Below, piece by piece: positions 7,746-16,351 of a stretch of 32,717 bases of DNA; positions within the stretch are counted from its first letter, which is position 1, and every line of letters begins with the position of its first letter. Position numbers and translations under genes: made by a program. The notes beneath the pieces were generated by a model. That model did no database searches, was not told the origin of the DNA, and saw only the letters and a list, made by a program, of their open reading frames with translations. This DNA comes from Phycisphaerae bacterium (GTDB taxonomy: Bacteria > Planctomycetota > Phycisphaerae > Phycisphaerales > SM1A02), in NCBI GenBank assembly GCA_018665385.1, contig JABJDN010000048.1:1-32717 (forward strand), given 5' to 3'.

Positions 7746-8682
7746 GATATTACATTCCATTGTACCGTCCAAATCCGTTTGCTTGTGCCTAGTCCTCTTT
7801 GGGCTAGCCGCTTGCCAAAAAAAGATTTATTCCCCAGCGCATTCGCCAAATCGCGTAACTATCCATACATCCCCAATAGTCGCGAGCATAGACACCTCTG
7901 CCATTAGACAGAACGATATGTGGGCTGAACTTATAGAACTTGGGGGCAACGAAATAATCGAAGATATAATTTTAGAACATGCGCTCAAGGTGGAACTTCG
8001 TAAAAAGGGCATAACAATCGAAGTAGCAGATACTCAGTACGAAGAAAATTTACTTGTGTCGTTAACCGAAATCGATGCAGCTACAGTCGAAACAATATTA
8101 TTTACTAAAGGGATCGGTCCAATCCGAAAATCCAAACTCGCTTGGCGAAATGCCGCCCTACGAAAACTAGTTGGTCCTATAGACATGAGCGATAAAGAAA
8201 TACAACGCATGTATACCGTTGTACATGGCCCAAAATACTCTATACAACTTCTTGTGGTGACTACGCTCCAAGAAGCAACCAATGCAAAGGAACGAATTCA
8301 AAACGGCGAGTTCTTTGCAACTGTAGCACTCGAACTATCAATCGATCCAAGTGCAATACATGGTGGTATTGTCGATCCAATTTCACTTGCAGATCCAGCT
8401 TGGCCAGCCCCAATCCGCGAAACACTCTCAAGGCTTCAACCAAATGAAGTTTCAGTACCTATATTCACAGGAAATCGTTGGGTTATTGTTACCACCGACG
8501 GAACGATTTTTCAACCAAGCGTATCGTATTCTGAAGCAAAAGTTGAAATGCGTCGACTAGCGCTTCTTTCACAAGAGCGTTTCAAAATGGCACAGATAGC
8601 AAACTCGTTGTTAGAGAACGCTGAAGTTAAAATTTTTGACAAGCAGTTGCAACGACTACGTCCGAATCGTCAAACCCCGTAA
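7744..8682 (+). CDS. Lipoprotein with PpiC-type (parvulin) peptidyl-prolyl isomerase domain
   Basis: This is a probable periplasmic folding chaperone of the SurA/PrsA kind. Residues 1-24 form a lipoprotein signal ending in the lipobox LAAC, although the n-region is unusually long with only one lysine. A helical region at about 55-160 resembles the chaperone arm of SurA-type proteins. Residues about 165-260 look like a parvulin domain: YSIQLLVV, a conserved-looking AKERIQNGEFFATVALELSIDPSA, then GGIVDPISLADPAWPAPIRETL, LQPNEVSVPI and RWVIV. This layout (I-x-L-V...GG...G.VS.P...GW.++) is typical of PpiC domains. The 3' end overlaps the convergent lptG-like gene by 27 nt. Its start shares a CATG with the divergent zinc-ribbon gene. 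Nearness to lptFG fits an outer-membrane biogenesis role. The exact substrate is unknown. Confidence 0.75.
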   Translation: MILHSIVPSKSVCLCLVLFGLAACQKKIYSPAHSPNRVTIHTSPIVASIDTSAIRQNDMWAELIELGGNEIIEDIILEHALKVELRKKGITIEVADTQYEENLLVSLTEIDAATVETILFTKGIGPIRKSKLAWRNAALRKLVGPIDMSDKEIQRMYTVVHGPKYSIQLLVVTTLQEATNAKERIQNGEFFATVALELSIDPSAIHGGIVDPISLADPAWPAPIRETLSRLQPNEVSVPIFTGNRWVIVTTDGTIFQPSVSYSEAKVEMRRLALLSQERFKMAQIANSLLENAEVKIFDKQLQRLRPNRQTP

Positions 8683-9786
8683 CAATGCAATCGGAATAAG
8701 AACTATTGAGGGCAGAAAAACGCTCACCATGGCTGGAATGCCAGCAATTGGCATTAACATCACCACCATGCCTCCAAACAAAATAGTTAACCCTATAGCA
8801 CCGCTTTTTATTGCTTGACGTGAAATTACAACGTCATCTTTTGTTACAAAAAATGGAATTGCAATAATCATCGTCAATAAATTCAATGCAATAGATGCGA
8901 ATCGGGAATACCAGTGACGAAGTAACATAGTTTCATCTCCAAAGGCGCCTTTTGCATCAATCATTTTGTTGAGTTGTGTCATGCCCAACATGCCAATGTA
9001 TTGACTGTATCTTCTAAGCATGAGAATGCTTGGTGAAAGATCCGTTTCATAAAAATCAATGGGCTGTGGGGTGAACGTAGTCGCTTGGCCCGAATCAACA
9101 TCAAATGCAATTTCAACAGTTACACCATTTGTCAGAATCCAACCAGCATTTGATTCTTCATCCCAATTTGCACTATCTGCTTTTATTTGCCTTACCATTC
9201 TTCCAATGGGATCTCGCTCTAAAAAAGATGGCTCTGTAATAACACCTGTACTTGGGTCTACGGAGGGTGCTAGCAAGAGAGAGCCTTTGCTATCTTTTGT
9301 AAATGGGACTGAAAACGAAGAAACTGATTTAGAACCAGATTCTTCATGGTCTCTCAATAACAATGGAGCGACTTTGGGAAGCATGAATTCTTGATTGAAT
9401 AATGCTAACACGCTGATACCCGCCATAACATATACGAATGGAATTGCAATGCGTTGAAGCGAAATACCTGCTGCCATAATTGCAACGAATTCCCTCGAGC
9501 GTAACATGTTAGCGGCAGTAAAGCACATTGCTCCAATAGCGATCACGCCATGTAAATACGCAAAAACTTGGAATAACCTAGGACCCTCATATCCAACTGC
9601 GACTTGAATAACTGTAAATATTTTTACGAAAATGCCTGAATCAGCAGACAATGCCGAAGCTGTTTTCCCAAATTCATCTAAGTTGACAACGATGTCGATC
9701 ACTGCCCCAAGCAAAAAGAACAACGTGAAAAGTACAATGAAATTCACTATCATTTTTCTCATGATGTACCAAGTCAGTCGCCTCAT
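8656..9786 (-). CDS. lptG: LptG/LptF family permease (LPS export ABC transporter, YjgP/YjgQ)
   Basis: LptF and LptG form the inner-membrane half of the LptB2FG transporter that extracts lipopolysaccharide toward the outer membrane. The 376-aa product has the expected plan: N-terminal helices (about 10-33, 60-80 and 100-120), a periplasmic beta-jellyroll region (about 140-270) and three C-terminal helices (about 295-370). Family landmarks include LTWYIMRKMI, REFVAIMAAGISLQRIAIPF and NQEFMLPKVAPLL. The upstream lptF-like gene ends 1 nt before this start. The G rather than F assignment rests on gene order, since it is second as in E. coli. The 3' end overlaps the convergent parvulin lipoprotein gene by 27 nt. 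Its presence argues for a diderm envelope with lipopolysaccharide. Confidence 0.87.
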   Translation of the reverse strand: MRRLTWYIMRKMIVNFIVLFTLFFLLGAVIDIVVNLDEFGKTASALSADSGIFVKIFTVIQVAVGYEGPRLFQVFAYLHGVIAIGAMCFTAANMLRSREFVAIMAAGISLQRIAIPFVYVMAGISVLALFNQEFMLPKVAPLLLRDHEESGSKSVSSFSVPFTKDSKGSLLLAPSVDPSTGVITEPSFLERDPIGRMVRQIKADSANWDEESNAGWILTNGVTVEIAFDVDSGQATTFTPQPIDFYETDLSPSILMLRRYSQYIGMLGMTQLNKMIDAKGAFGDETMLLRHWYSRFASIALNLLTMIIAIPFFVTKDDVVISRQAIKSGAIGLTILFGGMVVMLMPIAGIPAMVSVFLPSIVLIPIALLRGLTIRT

Positions 9787-9787
9787 A

Positions 9788-11392
9788 TCAAGCTACCCTC
9801 AACCGTAGCCAGTTCCAGACAACCATTACTGATAAACCAAACACACCTATCCACATGACAAAGAATCCAGTACCAACGCTTGAGTCTCGAACCATTTGCC
9901 CCCCTGTGAAGACGAGCAATAACGCAATAATCGATGGTATAAAAACCTTAGCGTACACTGCTAGTGGCATTTTGTCTGTGAAACGAAGTGCAAGAACGCT
10001 GCCAAGCAAAATCGCGAGTAAGGGAAGCAAACTAACACCCCATCGTTGTCCGATTCTTCCTGATACGTGGTTTCCTAGAGCTGCAATATGCAAATCAACG
10101 TTTGCAACTGCACTTCTTATACCAGCATGTTTTGGTGCAAGTTGTCTTCCAACCTCAAGTAATTCCGCCGTCGTTGCATGTTGCAATGAATCTAAGTATG
10201 GCACATCTGTCACTTGTAATGAGGGAATGACAATTTCACCCCGTTGATTCTCTCCAACTTGACCGCGACCTACAAAGACATCTTTCATTACTAATGTAAC
10301 TGATTGGAATACACCTGCTTCGTATTCAAATTGTAAAGAGGCGCGTTCTGGGTTGAGGATACTTCGTTTTTCCTGTTCTGTAATTGCAACAACCGTAATA
10401 GGAGAAATGAAATTCCTAGATTCCATACCTTTTGAATCGATTAAGAACGTACGCCCACCTTGATTTGAAACACATTCCAACAAACCATCAGATTCGTTGA
10501 TTGATTGTTCCAATGCAAACTCATACGTATATATAGAAATTTGAGTTCTCAGTGACATAACCGCTCTGCTCACATAACTGTATTCTTCCGGATGTTGTTC
10601 TAGTCGTTTCAAGTCTCCGAAGGAAAGGGCTGTAAGGCGCTGGTTCGTGAGTGCAGGCAAATTGATTTCATGTGTCAACCGTCCTTCAGGAGCACCCTTT
10701 AACATCCCTGCACCATCTTCACCGCGAGTCCATTGCGTCGTGTTCCGCATTTCAACTGACAGCGAAGAAACGTCATCAACTCTGCCGATATCAATTACAG
10801 CAGCTGATGCAGTAAAGTACATAGACGCTCTGCCATCACCATCTATTTTGGCAACAGCAACTTGATCTAATGCCATTCTTTCATCTTGGTCGTCCGTACC
10901 CGGAAAAATGTCTTTTGCCCAAATGACTAAGTCGCCCTGCTCAAAAGGTAAATCTTGTTCGATAGAACTCTGCAATAATTTTGGCAAATCAGCAGTAATT
11001 GCCCGTGCCATTTTTCCAATAAAAACAGGGATGATTGATTGCGTCAAAATGGCAACGACGATTGTAAGAACGATGCCAAAAAAAGCCATGGGCGCTAGCA
11101 ACCGGAGGTAGGACTGGCCACTTACTGACATAGCAACAAACTCGTTGTCCTGAGCCATTCTGTGCAATACTATAGTTGCAGCGAATGCACCAGCAAATGG
11201 CAATGCGAATTGAAGCATCGGAATCATTGCAAGGAAAAGGTACCGCAAAGTGTCCCAGCCACTTATTATATTTTCACTCGATAATGGTTTTATTGCAGCA
11301 CCAAAGGCAACAATAATTACGAGGATAGAAGCGGTGATGGCAAATTGCCGCAGCACGTCAAACAGCATGTATCGGTAGAAGCGCCACGGCAT
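9788..11392 (-). CDS. lptF: LptF/LptG family permease with enlarged periplasmic domain
   Basis: This is the partner permease of the downstream lptG-like gene. The N-terminus (MPWRFYRYMLFDVLRQFAIT), the helix near 15-35, the ALPFAGAFAATIVLHRMAQDNEFVAMSVSG coupling-helix region (about 65-95) and helices near 100-125 match the family. Three C-terminal helices occupy about 450-530. Between them lies a periplasmic part of roughly 300 residues, so the protein is 534 aa against about 360-370 for E. coli LptF. The insert is not recognised beyond the jellyroll expected there. The order of the pair and the 1-nt spacing indicate one operon transcribed from the region after 11392. The F/G assignment is by position only. 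Confidence 0.84.
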   Translation of the reverse strand: MPWRFYRYMLFDVLRQFAITASILVIIVAFGAAIKPLSSENIISGWDTLRYLFLAMIPMLQFALPFAGAFAATIVLHRMAQDNEFVAMSVSGQSYLRLLAPMAFFGIVLTIVVAILTQSIIPVFIGKMARAITADLPKLLQSSIEQDLPFEQGDLVIWAKDIFPGTDDQDERMALDQVAVAKIDGDGRASMYFTASAAVIDIGRVDDVSSLSVEMRNTTQWTRGEDGAGMLKGAPEGRLTHEINLPALTNQRLTALSFGDLKRLEQHPEEYSYVSRAVMSLRTQISIYTYEFALEQSINESDGLLECVSNQGGRTFLIDSKGMESRNFISPITVVAITEQEKRSILNPERASLQFEYEAGVFQSVTLVMKDVFVGRGQVGENQRGEIVIPSLQVTDVPYLDSLQHATTAELLEVGRQLAPKHAGIRSAVANVDLHIAALGNHVSGRIGQRWGVSLLPLLAILLGSVLALRFTDKMPLAVYAKVFIPSIIALLLVFTGGQMVRDSSVGTGFFVMWIGVFGLSVMVVWNWLRLRVA

Positions 11393-11524
11393 AAGTCGGC
11401 ATTATGGTCGTACTAGCGAACATTGCAATTGGTTTCAGGCATGAACCACCTATTTTCCTCAAAATCGCTGCGTACCCCCCTTTAGAAAGCAGAAATCGCT
11501 TTTTTGCCAGTTGTTTATCGGACT

Positions 11525-11589
11525 ATTTTCATGGAAAGATAGGTAATCCATACTCCTTGTCATATTTTCATCTCGTAATAAATGAAAAT
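11525..11589. promoter_or_regulatory. Repeated 8-mer ATTTTCAT in the lptF / pseudopilin divergent intergenic region
   Basis: The 249-base gap 11393-11641 separates the divergent lptFG and pseudopilin operons and holds no credible gene. ATTTTCAT occurs at 11525-11532 and 11564-11571, and inverted as ATGAAAAT at 11582-11589. The last two form a perfect 8-bp inverted repeat with a 10-nt spacer, extendable to 10 bp with one G-T pair. This could be an operator or a hairpin in the pilin operon leader. The AT-rich composition makes chance a real alternative. No firm promoter elements were identified. Confidence 0.35.
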
Positions 11590-11641
11590 GTATACATCCA
11601 GAGAGGATTGGTGCTCACAGAGGTTCGATTTTACTTTCACG

Positions 11642-12091
11642 ATGCATCCATTCACATTACAACCTATCCCCCGCAGAGGCCTAGCGCTTCTAGAGGCTGT
11701 TATTGCGGTGGGTATTTTAACTGTGTCTGTCGCTGCAATAACTTCTGCCATTGTCAGCGGACAACAACAAAGTTTACAATCGAGATCTACGATCGTTGCA
11801 AGCATTGCAGCAGAATCGATGCTCGCTTCCATTTCGCAAGAACCATGGGAAACAATCGACTCATGGCACGGATACTCTGAAGGCGTTGGTGAAATTGTAG
11901 ATGCAACTGGAATGTCTATTGGCGGTGATTGGAACGCGATAGGTCGAAAAGTTGCAGTTATAGAAACAGATTTATTTGTGGACACCTTACAAGTGTTCAT
12001 TACAGGGCGAACAGTATCCGTCACCGTGTTTGGTAAAGATGGCCGAGAGCTCGCTTCCGTTGACCGATTTATACCGGAGCCTAAATCATGA
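11642..12091 (+). CDS. Minor pseudopilin, GspI-like position
   Basis: This is a prepilin-type protein of 149 aa. The leader is MHPFTLQPIPRRG and the mature sequence starts LALLEAVIAVGIL with Glu at +5, followed by a hydrophobic helix to about residue 37. The rest is a small soluble domain (VIETDLFVDTLQVFITGRTVSVTVF) of GspI/PilV-like size. A longer reading from 11582 exists, but it would give a 33-residue leader, so the ATG at 11642 was preferred. It is the first of four overlapping genes, and the next begins in an ATGA overlap. In type II secretion the I, J and K proteins form the pseudopilus tip. The assignment to I is by size and order, not by residue-level recognition. Confidence 0.82.
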   Translation: MHPFTLQPIPRRGLALLEAVIAVGILTVSVAAITSAIVSGQQQSLQSRSTIVASIAAESMLASISQEPWETIDSWHGYSEGVGEIVDATGMSIGGDWNAIGRKVAVIETDLFVDTLQVFITGRTVSVTVFGKDGRELASVDRFIPEPKS

Positions 12092-12705
12092 ATCGTAGAG
12101 GATTATCATTGATTGAAATGATTATTGCGATTGGTATCACCGCTGTAATAGGTGCGGCCATAGCATCTATGATGGCGGCTGCAACAAACAGCCTGACATC
12201 AAAAGACGATGGGCGACAATCAGCAATACGACTTGCGACTACGCAAGTTCGCCTTGGGGCTTACATTGCGCCCTCACGATGCATTGTTGATAAAAGCAAT
12301 ACGCACGTTACTTTGTGGCTTGAAGATAGCAATGAGAGTAAAACCATTCATGCTACTGAACTCCGCTGGATAGAGTTTGATAACGATAACGCATTCATCG
12401 TTGTTAAGTTTATTGACTTCCCAGAAGAGTGGAGTCAGGCAATGATTGACGATTACAACATTGAATGCATTTCGAATACAGATTATGAAACGCTTCTTAG
12501 TTCCTTTGAAGCCATTGACCTAGTTGAAACTATACCTCTTGTTGATGCGATTAATGCATGCAAGTTTTGGATCAATGCGACTGACCCTTTTGGCGCTACA
12601 CGCATAAGTGTACGTTTTTCGCTTGAATCTACATTTGGCACAACAAGTGACGGTGTAATTGACGAGACAATTCTATTGCATCAACCACCTGCGGAGCAAC
12701 AATGA
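12088..12705 (+). CDS. Minor pseudopilin, GspJ-like position
   Basis: This is a 205-aa prepilin-type protein with a very short leader (MNRRG). The mature start LSLIEMIIAIGITAVIGAAI has Glu at +5. The C-terminal domain (about 170 aa) matches GspJ in size and is acidic (WLEDSNESKTI, LRWIEFDNDN, FPEEWSQAMIDDY). The start overlaps the previous stop by 4 nt (ATGA, 12088-12091), and its own stop overlaps the next start in the same way (12702-12705), so translation is probably coupled along the operon. It is predicted to sit at the tip of a pseudopilus. Assignment as J is from order (second, before a K/PilX-like gene) and size. Confidence 0.82.
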   Translation: MNRRGLSLIEMIIAIGITAVIGAAIASMMAAATNSLTSKDDGRQSAIRLATTQVRLGAYIAPSRCIVDKSNTHVTLWLEDSNESKTIHATELRWIEFDNDNAFIVVKFIDFPEEWSQAMIDDYNIECISNTDYETLLSSFEAIDLVETIPLVDAINACKFWINATDPFGATRISVRFSLESTFGTTSDGVIDETILLHQPPAEQQ

Positions 12706-14417
12706 ATAACGAGCACACACAGAGCAATACCGTAGACCGCAGGGGAATTGCATTGATGCTTGTCATGATTGCTGTTCTTGTTGTAGGTGGCATGTCTGTT
12801 GCGTACTTTGGATCAAGAGACAACTCCATTGCCATAAGTAAAAATGTTTCGTCTGCATCCAGAGCCCGTATTGCTGCAGAATCTGGTTTAGATTTAGCCG
12901 TTGCAATATTAGAAACCAATGCTAATTGGCGAAACAACCATGTCAACGGTATTATCTTGAGCGATTACCAACTCGCAGGTAGCAACATAACAATTACCGT
13001 CCTTGATAACGAGACGAGCCTCCCACCCACCGCATCAACACTAGAAGTGGACATCAAGATTGCTTCGACTGTAGATGGGAAAACTCAAATCACGCAAGCA
13101 ACTGCCACCATCATTCCAAATGAGGATGAGTTTGACGTTGACTACAGTGAGTATGCAGTATTTGCTCAGAATCATATTTCTATTTCTGACGCAGCTTCGA
13201 TTCAAAATTGGTCAGCATCACCTTCGTATTCAAACACTCCCTTGCAAGTTGGAACTTTATCAACGCAACCTATGGCGGTTCAGTTTAACACGATCAGTTC
13301 AACTTCAAATGTTGAGTTACACGCATACGAATATGCATCTTCCATGCTTTCCACTACAGCGGTATTGCGGGAACAATTTAAAGATGAACTCCCCTTCTAC
13401 GATCCACCTGCACCACCTTCTTCAGGACAAAAACTCTCATTAGATAAAAAAGATGCAGGAAACGATGACGATGATACATTTGGTTCACGACACAACCGAA
13501 CATCTAATTTTAATAAATATTCATCAAGTCGTTTTAACTTAGCAACCGTCATTGACGCTGGCACATATTCTGTTGAAGCACTTTCATTGCAGCATTCCAA
13601 TACCATCATCATCCAAGGTGAGGTAATTCTACATGTTGAAGACAATCTTTCCTTGCAAAACGCCGCGATTATTCTAAGTGAAGAAGCCTCACTCACTCTG
13701 CATGTAGGCGGGCAAATCAATATTACTTCGAGTTACATTGGAAATGAAAACCAATCAATAAACTCTTGGATGGATCCAAGCCGCGTAACTATCTATGGCC
13801 ATGGTTCAAACACCTGGAAAATTACAGGCACATCAATCCTGAAGGCAGAACTATACGCCCCAGACTGCGAAATACAACTTCGTGGTGCTTCAACTATATG
13901 TGGCAGAATCGCCGGAGAGGAAGTGCAAGTAAATGGTACTGCGAGAGTGCTCTACGATCAATCACTCGATCATGGTGGTTTTGCAGAAGCTGAGGGCATG
14001 CTGTATACCGAGCACGGAGAAGTACGAGATGAACTCCGTCAGATTACGCAGTTAAACCCTGCATTGCTTCAAAACATCGCTGATGCTCTTTACGCCTACG
14101 ATGAAGGCCACGCCGTAGATAGCTCTGCCTATGCATTCGGTAATCAATCATTCGATACCGACTGGCAAGATCGACCAACTGAACGACCGCACGCTGTGTA
14201 CTACGAAATTCTATCGCATGGCACAGATACTCAAAAATGGGAACAACATGCACGCGCCGCCCGAACTGCACAAACTGGTGGCTCCAATACAAAATCTTCT
14301 CCATCCAACGATACTCAAAATGAGCACTACAATTACATGTTTGATTGGAATGACCTTGATTGGGAAGATATGGATGGCTCACTGTATAACGATTATTCAA
14401 TGGTGGTAGATCAATGA
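12702..14417 (+). CDS. GspK/PilX-like minor pseudopilin with long beta-rich C-terminal region
   Basis: The leader ends DRRG, and the hydrophobic helix (IALMLVMIAVLVVGGMSVAYF) lacks the +5 glutamate. This is characteristic of GspK-type tip subunits, which start the pseudopilus. RARIAAESGLDLAVAILE follows, the usual GspK/PilX segment after the helix. The protein has 571 aa, against about 330 for GspK. Residues about 285-430 are repetitive and beta-rich (SLQHSNTIIIQGEVILHVEDN, SLQNAAIILSEEASLTLHVG). They end in CGRIAGEEVQVNGTARVLYDQSL, similar to a domain found in PilX-like proteins (DUF7305-like, from memory). The C-terminus is acidic and polar. ATGA overlaps join it to both neighbours. It could cap the fibre and contact substrate or surface, which is inference. 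Confidence 0.78.
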   Translation: MNNEHTQSNTVDRRGIALMLVMIAVLVVGGMSVAYFGSRDNSIAISKNVSSASRARIAAESGLDLAVAILETNANWRNNHVNGIILSDYQLAGSNITITVLDNETSLPPTASTLEVDIKIASTVDGKTQITQATATIIPNEDEFDVDYSEYAVFAQNHISISDAASIQNWSASPSYSNTPLQVGTLSTQPMAVQFNTISSTSNVELHAYEYASSMLSTTAVLREQFKDELPFYDPPAPPSSGQKLSLDKKDAGNDDDDTFGSRHNRTSNFNKYSSSRFNLATVIDAGTYSVEALSLQHSNTIIIQGEVILHVEDNLSLQNAAIILSEEASLTLHVGGQINITSSYIGNENQSINSWMDPSRVTIYGHGSNTWKITGTSILKAELYAPDCEIQLRGASTICGRIAGEEVQVNGTARVLYDQSLDHGGFAEAEGMLYTEHGEVRDELRQITQLNPALLQNIADALYAYDEGHAVDSSAYAFGNQSFDTDWQDRPTERPHAVYYEILSHGTDTQKWEQHARAARTAQTGGSNTKSSPSNDTQNEHYNYMFDWNDLDWEDMDGSLYNDYSMVVDQ

Positions 14418-14905
14418 ATGCTATTACACATCGCCGTGGTTTTACTTTTCTAGAACTGCTAATGTCTCTCGGGATTATGGCAATGCTTGCGGCCTTAGCA
14501 GCTCCCATGTTTGGTAGTAATGAAGCACTTCAACTTGACATTACAAAACGATTACTAGTAAGTGATTTGGAATATGCACAAGTACTTGCCATTGCGAATC
14601 CAGAAACCGAAGTTGCATTGATTGTCGATGAAGATGGAAGTGGTTGGAGTATCGCTACTCTTAACTCCCCTTCTGTACCCTTAACAAATACAAGTACAGG
14701 CGAGCCTCTAGTTACAATATTAGGTTCAAATGCTGCTGCATCAGCCACAAATGTACAACTTACATGCAACACCGAAAACAACGCAGTAGCATTCGACCAA
14801 AATGGTGGTCTTATTGATTTCGCCCAAAGTGCACAACTTTATCTGCAATGTGGTGAAACTGTTTTGGTTATAGAAATTAGCCCAACGACAGGCTCAATAC
14901 GATAA
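14414..14905 (+). CDS. GspH/FimT-type minor pseudopilin
   Basis: This 163-aa prepilin-type protein has the leader MNAITHRRG and a mature start FTFLELLMSLGIMAMLAALA with Glu at +5. After the helix, LLVSDLEYAQVLAIANPETEVALIV fits the GspH/FimT pattern, in which an SxLxxAxxxAIxxx segment precedes a beta-sandwich. The C-terminal part NNAVAFDQNGGLIDF resembles the FDPxG motif of that family. The ATGA overlap (14414-14417) makes it the last gene of the pseudopilin operon. In the usual gsp order H precedes I, J and K, so here it is displaced to the end. The stop is immediately followed by the convergent stop of the sigma-54 activator gene, with no intergenic base. Confidence 0.85.
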   Translation: MNAITHRRGFTFLELLMSLGIMAMLAALAAPMFGSNEALQLDITKRLLVSDLEYAQVLAIANPETEVALIVDEDGSGWSIATLNSPSVPLTNTSTGEPLVTILGSNAAASATNVQLTCNTENNAVAFDQNGGLIDFAQSAQLYLQCGETVLVIEISPTTGSIR

Positions 14906-16270
14906 TTATTTAATTCCGTACTCTTTTAATTTTCGGTATAGAGTTCGTTCTCCAATGCCAAGAAGATTTGCAGTCTGCTCTCTATTCCCGCCTGTCATAG
15001 CGAGTGTTTGACGGATCGCTTCTTTTTCTAACTTATCTAATCCGATGCCCGCTAGGCTGCCAACTTCGTATGAGTCGTCCGTTTCTGAACTACGAATTTC
15101 ATCTGGAATCTGTGCCAATGTAATGCTAGTACCACTGCTCATGACAGCAATCCTCTGCACAACATTGAATAACTCACGCACGTTGCCGGGCCAGTCGTAT
15201 GCAACAAGACGTAACATTGCCGGCTCTGAAATTGTTGGTCGCTTGCAATCCATATCCGCTGCAAATTTACCAAGCGCGTGATTAACTAATAACGGTATAT
15301 CTTCTCGACGCATACGTAGCGGAGGTACATGTATTTCTGCACCATTAATTCTAAAATACAAATCTTCGCGGAATTCGCTATTTGTAACTCGTTCTTTTAG
15401 CTCGGCATTCGTTGCAGACACAAAACGGATATCTGTTTTTCGATCGCTGTTTTGTCCTAATCGAACTACGTCTCCTGTTTCGAGAACACGGAGTAATTTA
15501 GCCTGCATTGTGATTGGCATATCACCAATCTCATCTAGAAATAAAGTACCCTTATTCGCAAATTCAAATACACCTTCTCGGTCACGGTCAGCACCTGTGA
15601 AAGCACCGCGAACGTGACCAAACAATTGATCCTCTAGCAAAGACTCGCTTTGGCCAGCGCAATTGAATGCTACATACTTGTTCCCAGCACGCTTTGATTG
15701 GTTATGAATCGCGGCTGCAACAAGTTCTTTGCCTGTTCCAGATTCGCCCGTAATGAGGACGGGTAAATTACTAGGAGCAACTTGCCTGATTAACTCAATA
15801 ACTTTTCGGATAGCGGGAGAGTCGCCAATAATCCCCTCAAACCCAAATGCAGAATCAACTTGATCTTGCAGGCTTTCGTTCTGTTGCCGAAGCATCACTG
15901 TTTCAGCAGCTCTATTTACAAGATTCCTAAACACGTCAAGGTCAAGTGGCTTTTCAATGAAATCGTACGCACCGCCTTGAAGTGATTTTTTTGCTGTTGG
16001 AATATCGCCATGCGCAGTTACCACAATAGTTGCAGCTTCTTCTTGATGCTCTTTTGCGTATTCCAACACTTGCAATCCAGAATGTTCTTCTTCCATAACC
16101 ATGTCAGTCACGATTACGTCAAACGAGCCCATTGTTAGCTCTTCTCGGGCATTTTCGAAACCATCTACTATTGTGCATACATGACCAAGTCGCCTAAGCG
16201 ATTCAGCCATTACTTCAGCGTGATCTGGTTCATCATCGACAATTAAGATTTGAGCATGCAAGTCATTCAT
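14906..16270 (-). CDS. NtrC-family sigma-54-dependent response regulator
   Basis: This is a 454-aa three-domain activator. Residues 1-120 are a receiver with the acidic pair D12/D13, phospho-acceptor D56 (VIVTDMVM), VVTAHG and the conserved lysine in IEKPLD. Residues about 145-370 are the AAA+ domain with Walker A GESGTGKE, the sigma-54 contact loop GAFTGA, Walker B LFLDEIGDM and the R-finger/sensor region (FREDLYFRIN, WPGNVREL). Residues about 410-454 are a Fis-type helix-turn-helix (GGNREQTANLLGIGERTLYRKLK). All motifs needed for ATPase and sigma-54 contact are intact. No histidine kinase gene is adjacent, so the partner is unknown. It is divergent from murC with an 81-nt gap and convergent with the pseudopilin operon. 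Control of motility, pili or envelope genes is possible but unsupported. Confidence 0.95.
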   Translation of the reverse strand: MNDLHAQILIVDDEPDHAEVMAESLRRLGHVCTIVDGFENAREELTMGSFDVIVTDMVMEEEHSGLQVLEYAKEHQEEAATIVVTAHGDIPTAKKSLQGGAYDFIEKPLDLDVFRNLVNRAAETVMLRQQNESLQDQVDSAFGFEGIIGDSPAIRKVIELIRQVAPSNLPVLITGESGTGKELVAAAIHNQSKRAGNKYVAFNCAGQSESLLEDQLFGHVRGAFTGADRDREGVFEFANKGTLFLDEIGDMPITMQAKLLRVLETGDVVRLGQNSDRKTDIRFVSATNAELKERVTNSEFREDLYFRINGAEIHVPPLRMRREDIPLLVNHALGKFAADMDCKRPTISEPAMLRLVAYDWPGNVRELFNVVQRIAVMSSGTSITLAQIPDEIRSSETDDSYEVGSLAGIGLDKLEKEAIRQTLAMTGGNREQTANLLGIGERTLYRKLKEYGIK

Positions 16271-16351
16271 GATACGACGAATTGTACCTTGAAAATGAAA
16301 AGTGCCCTATGGTTCAAGCCAACAAATGAATCTCGGCGATAGAATCTATAG

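Noticed and set aside
11404..11880. 158-aa reading frame on the plus strand overlapping the start of the pseudopilin operon
   Set aside because: It runs in another frame over the 11642 pseudopilin gene, is cysteine-rich in an irregular way and has no family features. The pseudopilin frame explains the sequence better.
16288..16318. CTTGAA/TTCAAG inverted repeat between the sigma-54 activator and murC genes
   Set aside because: A 6-bp repeat with a 19-nt spacer is expected by chance, and no promoter could be fixed to it.
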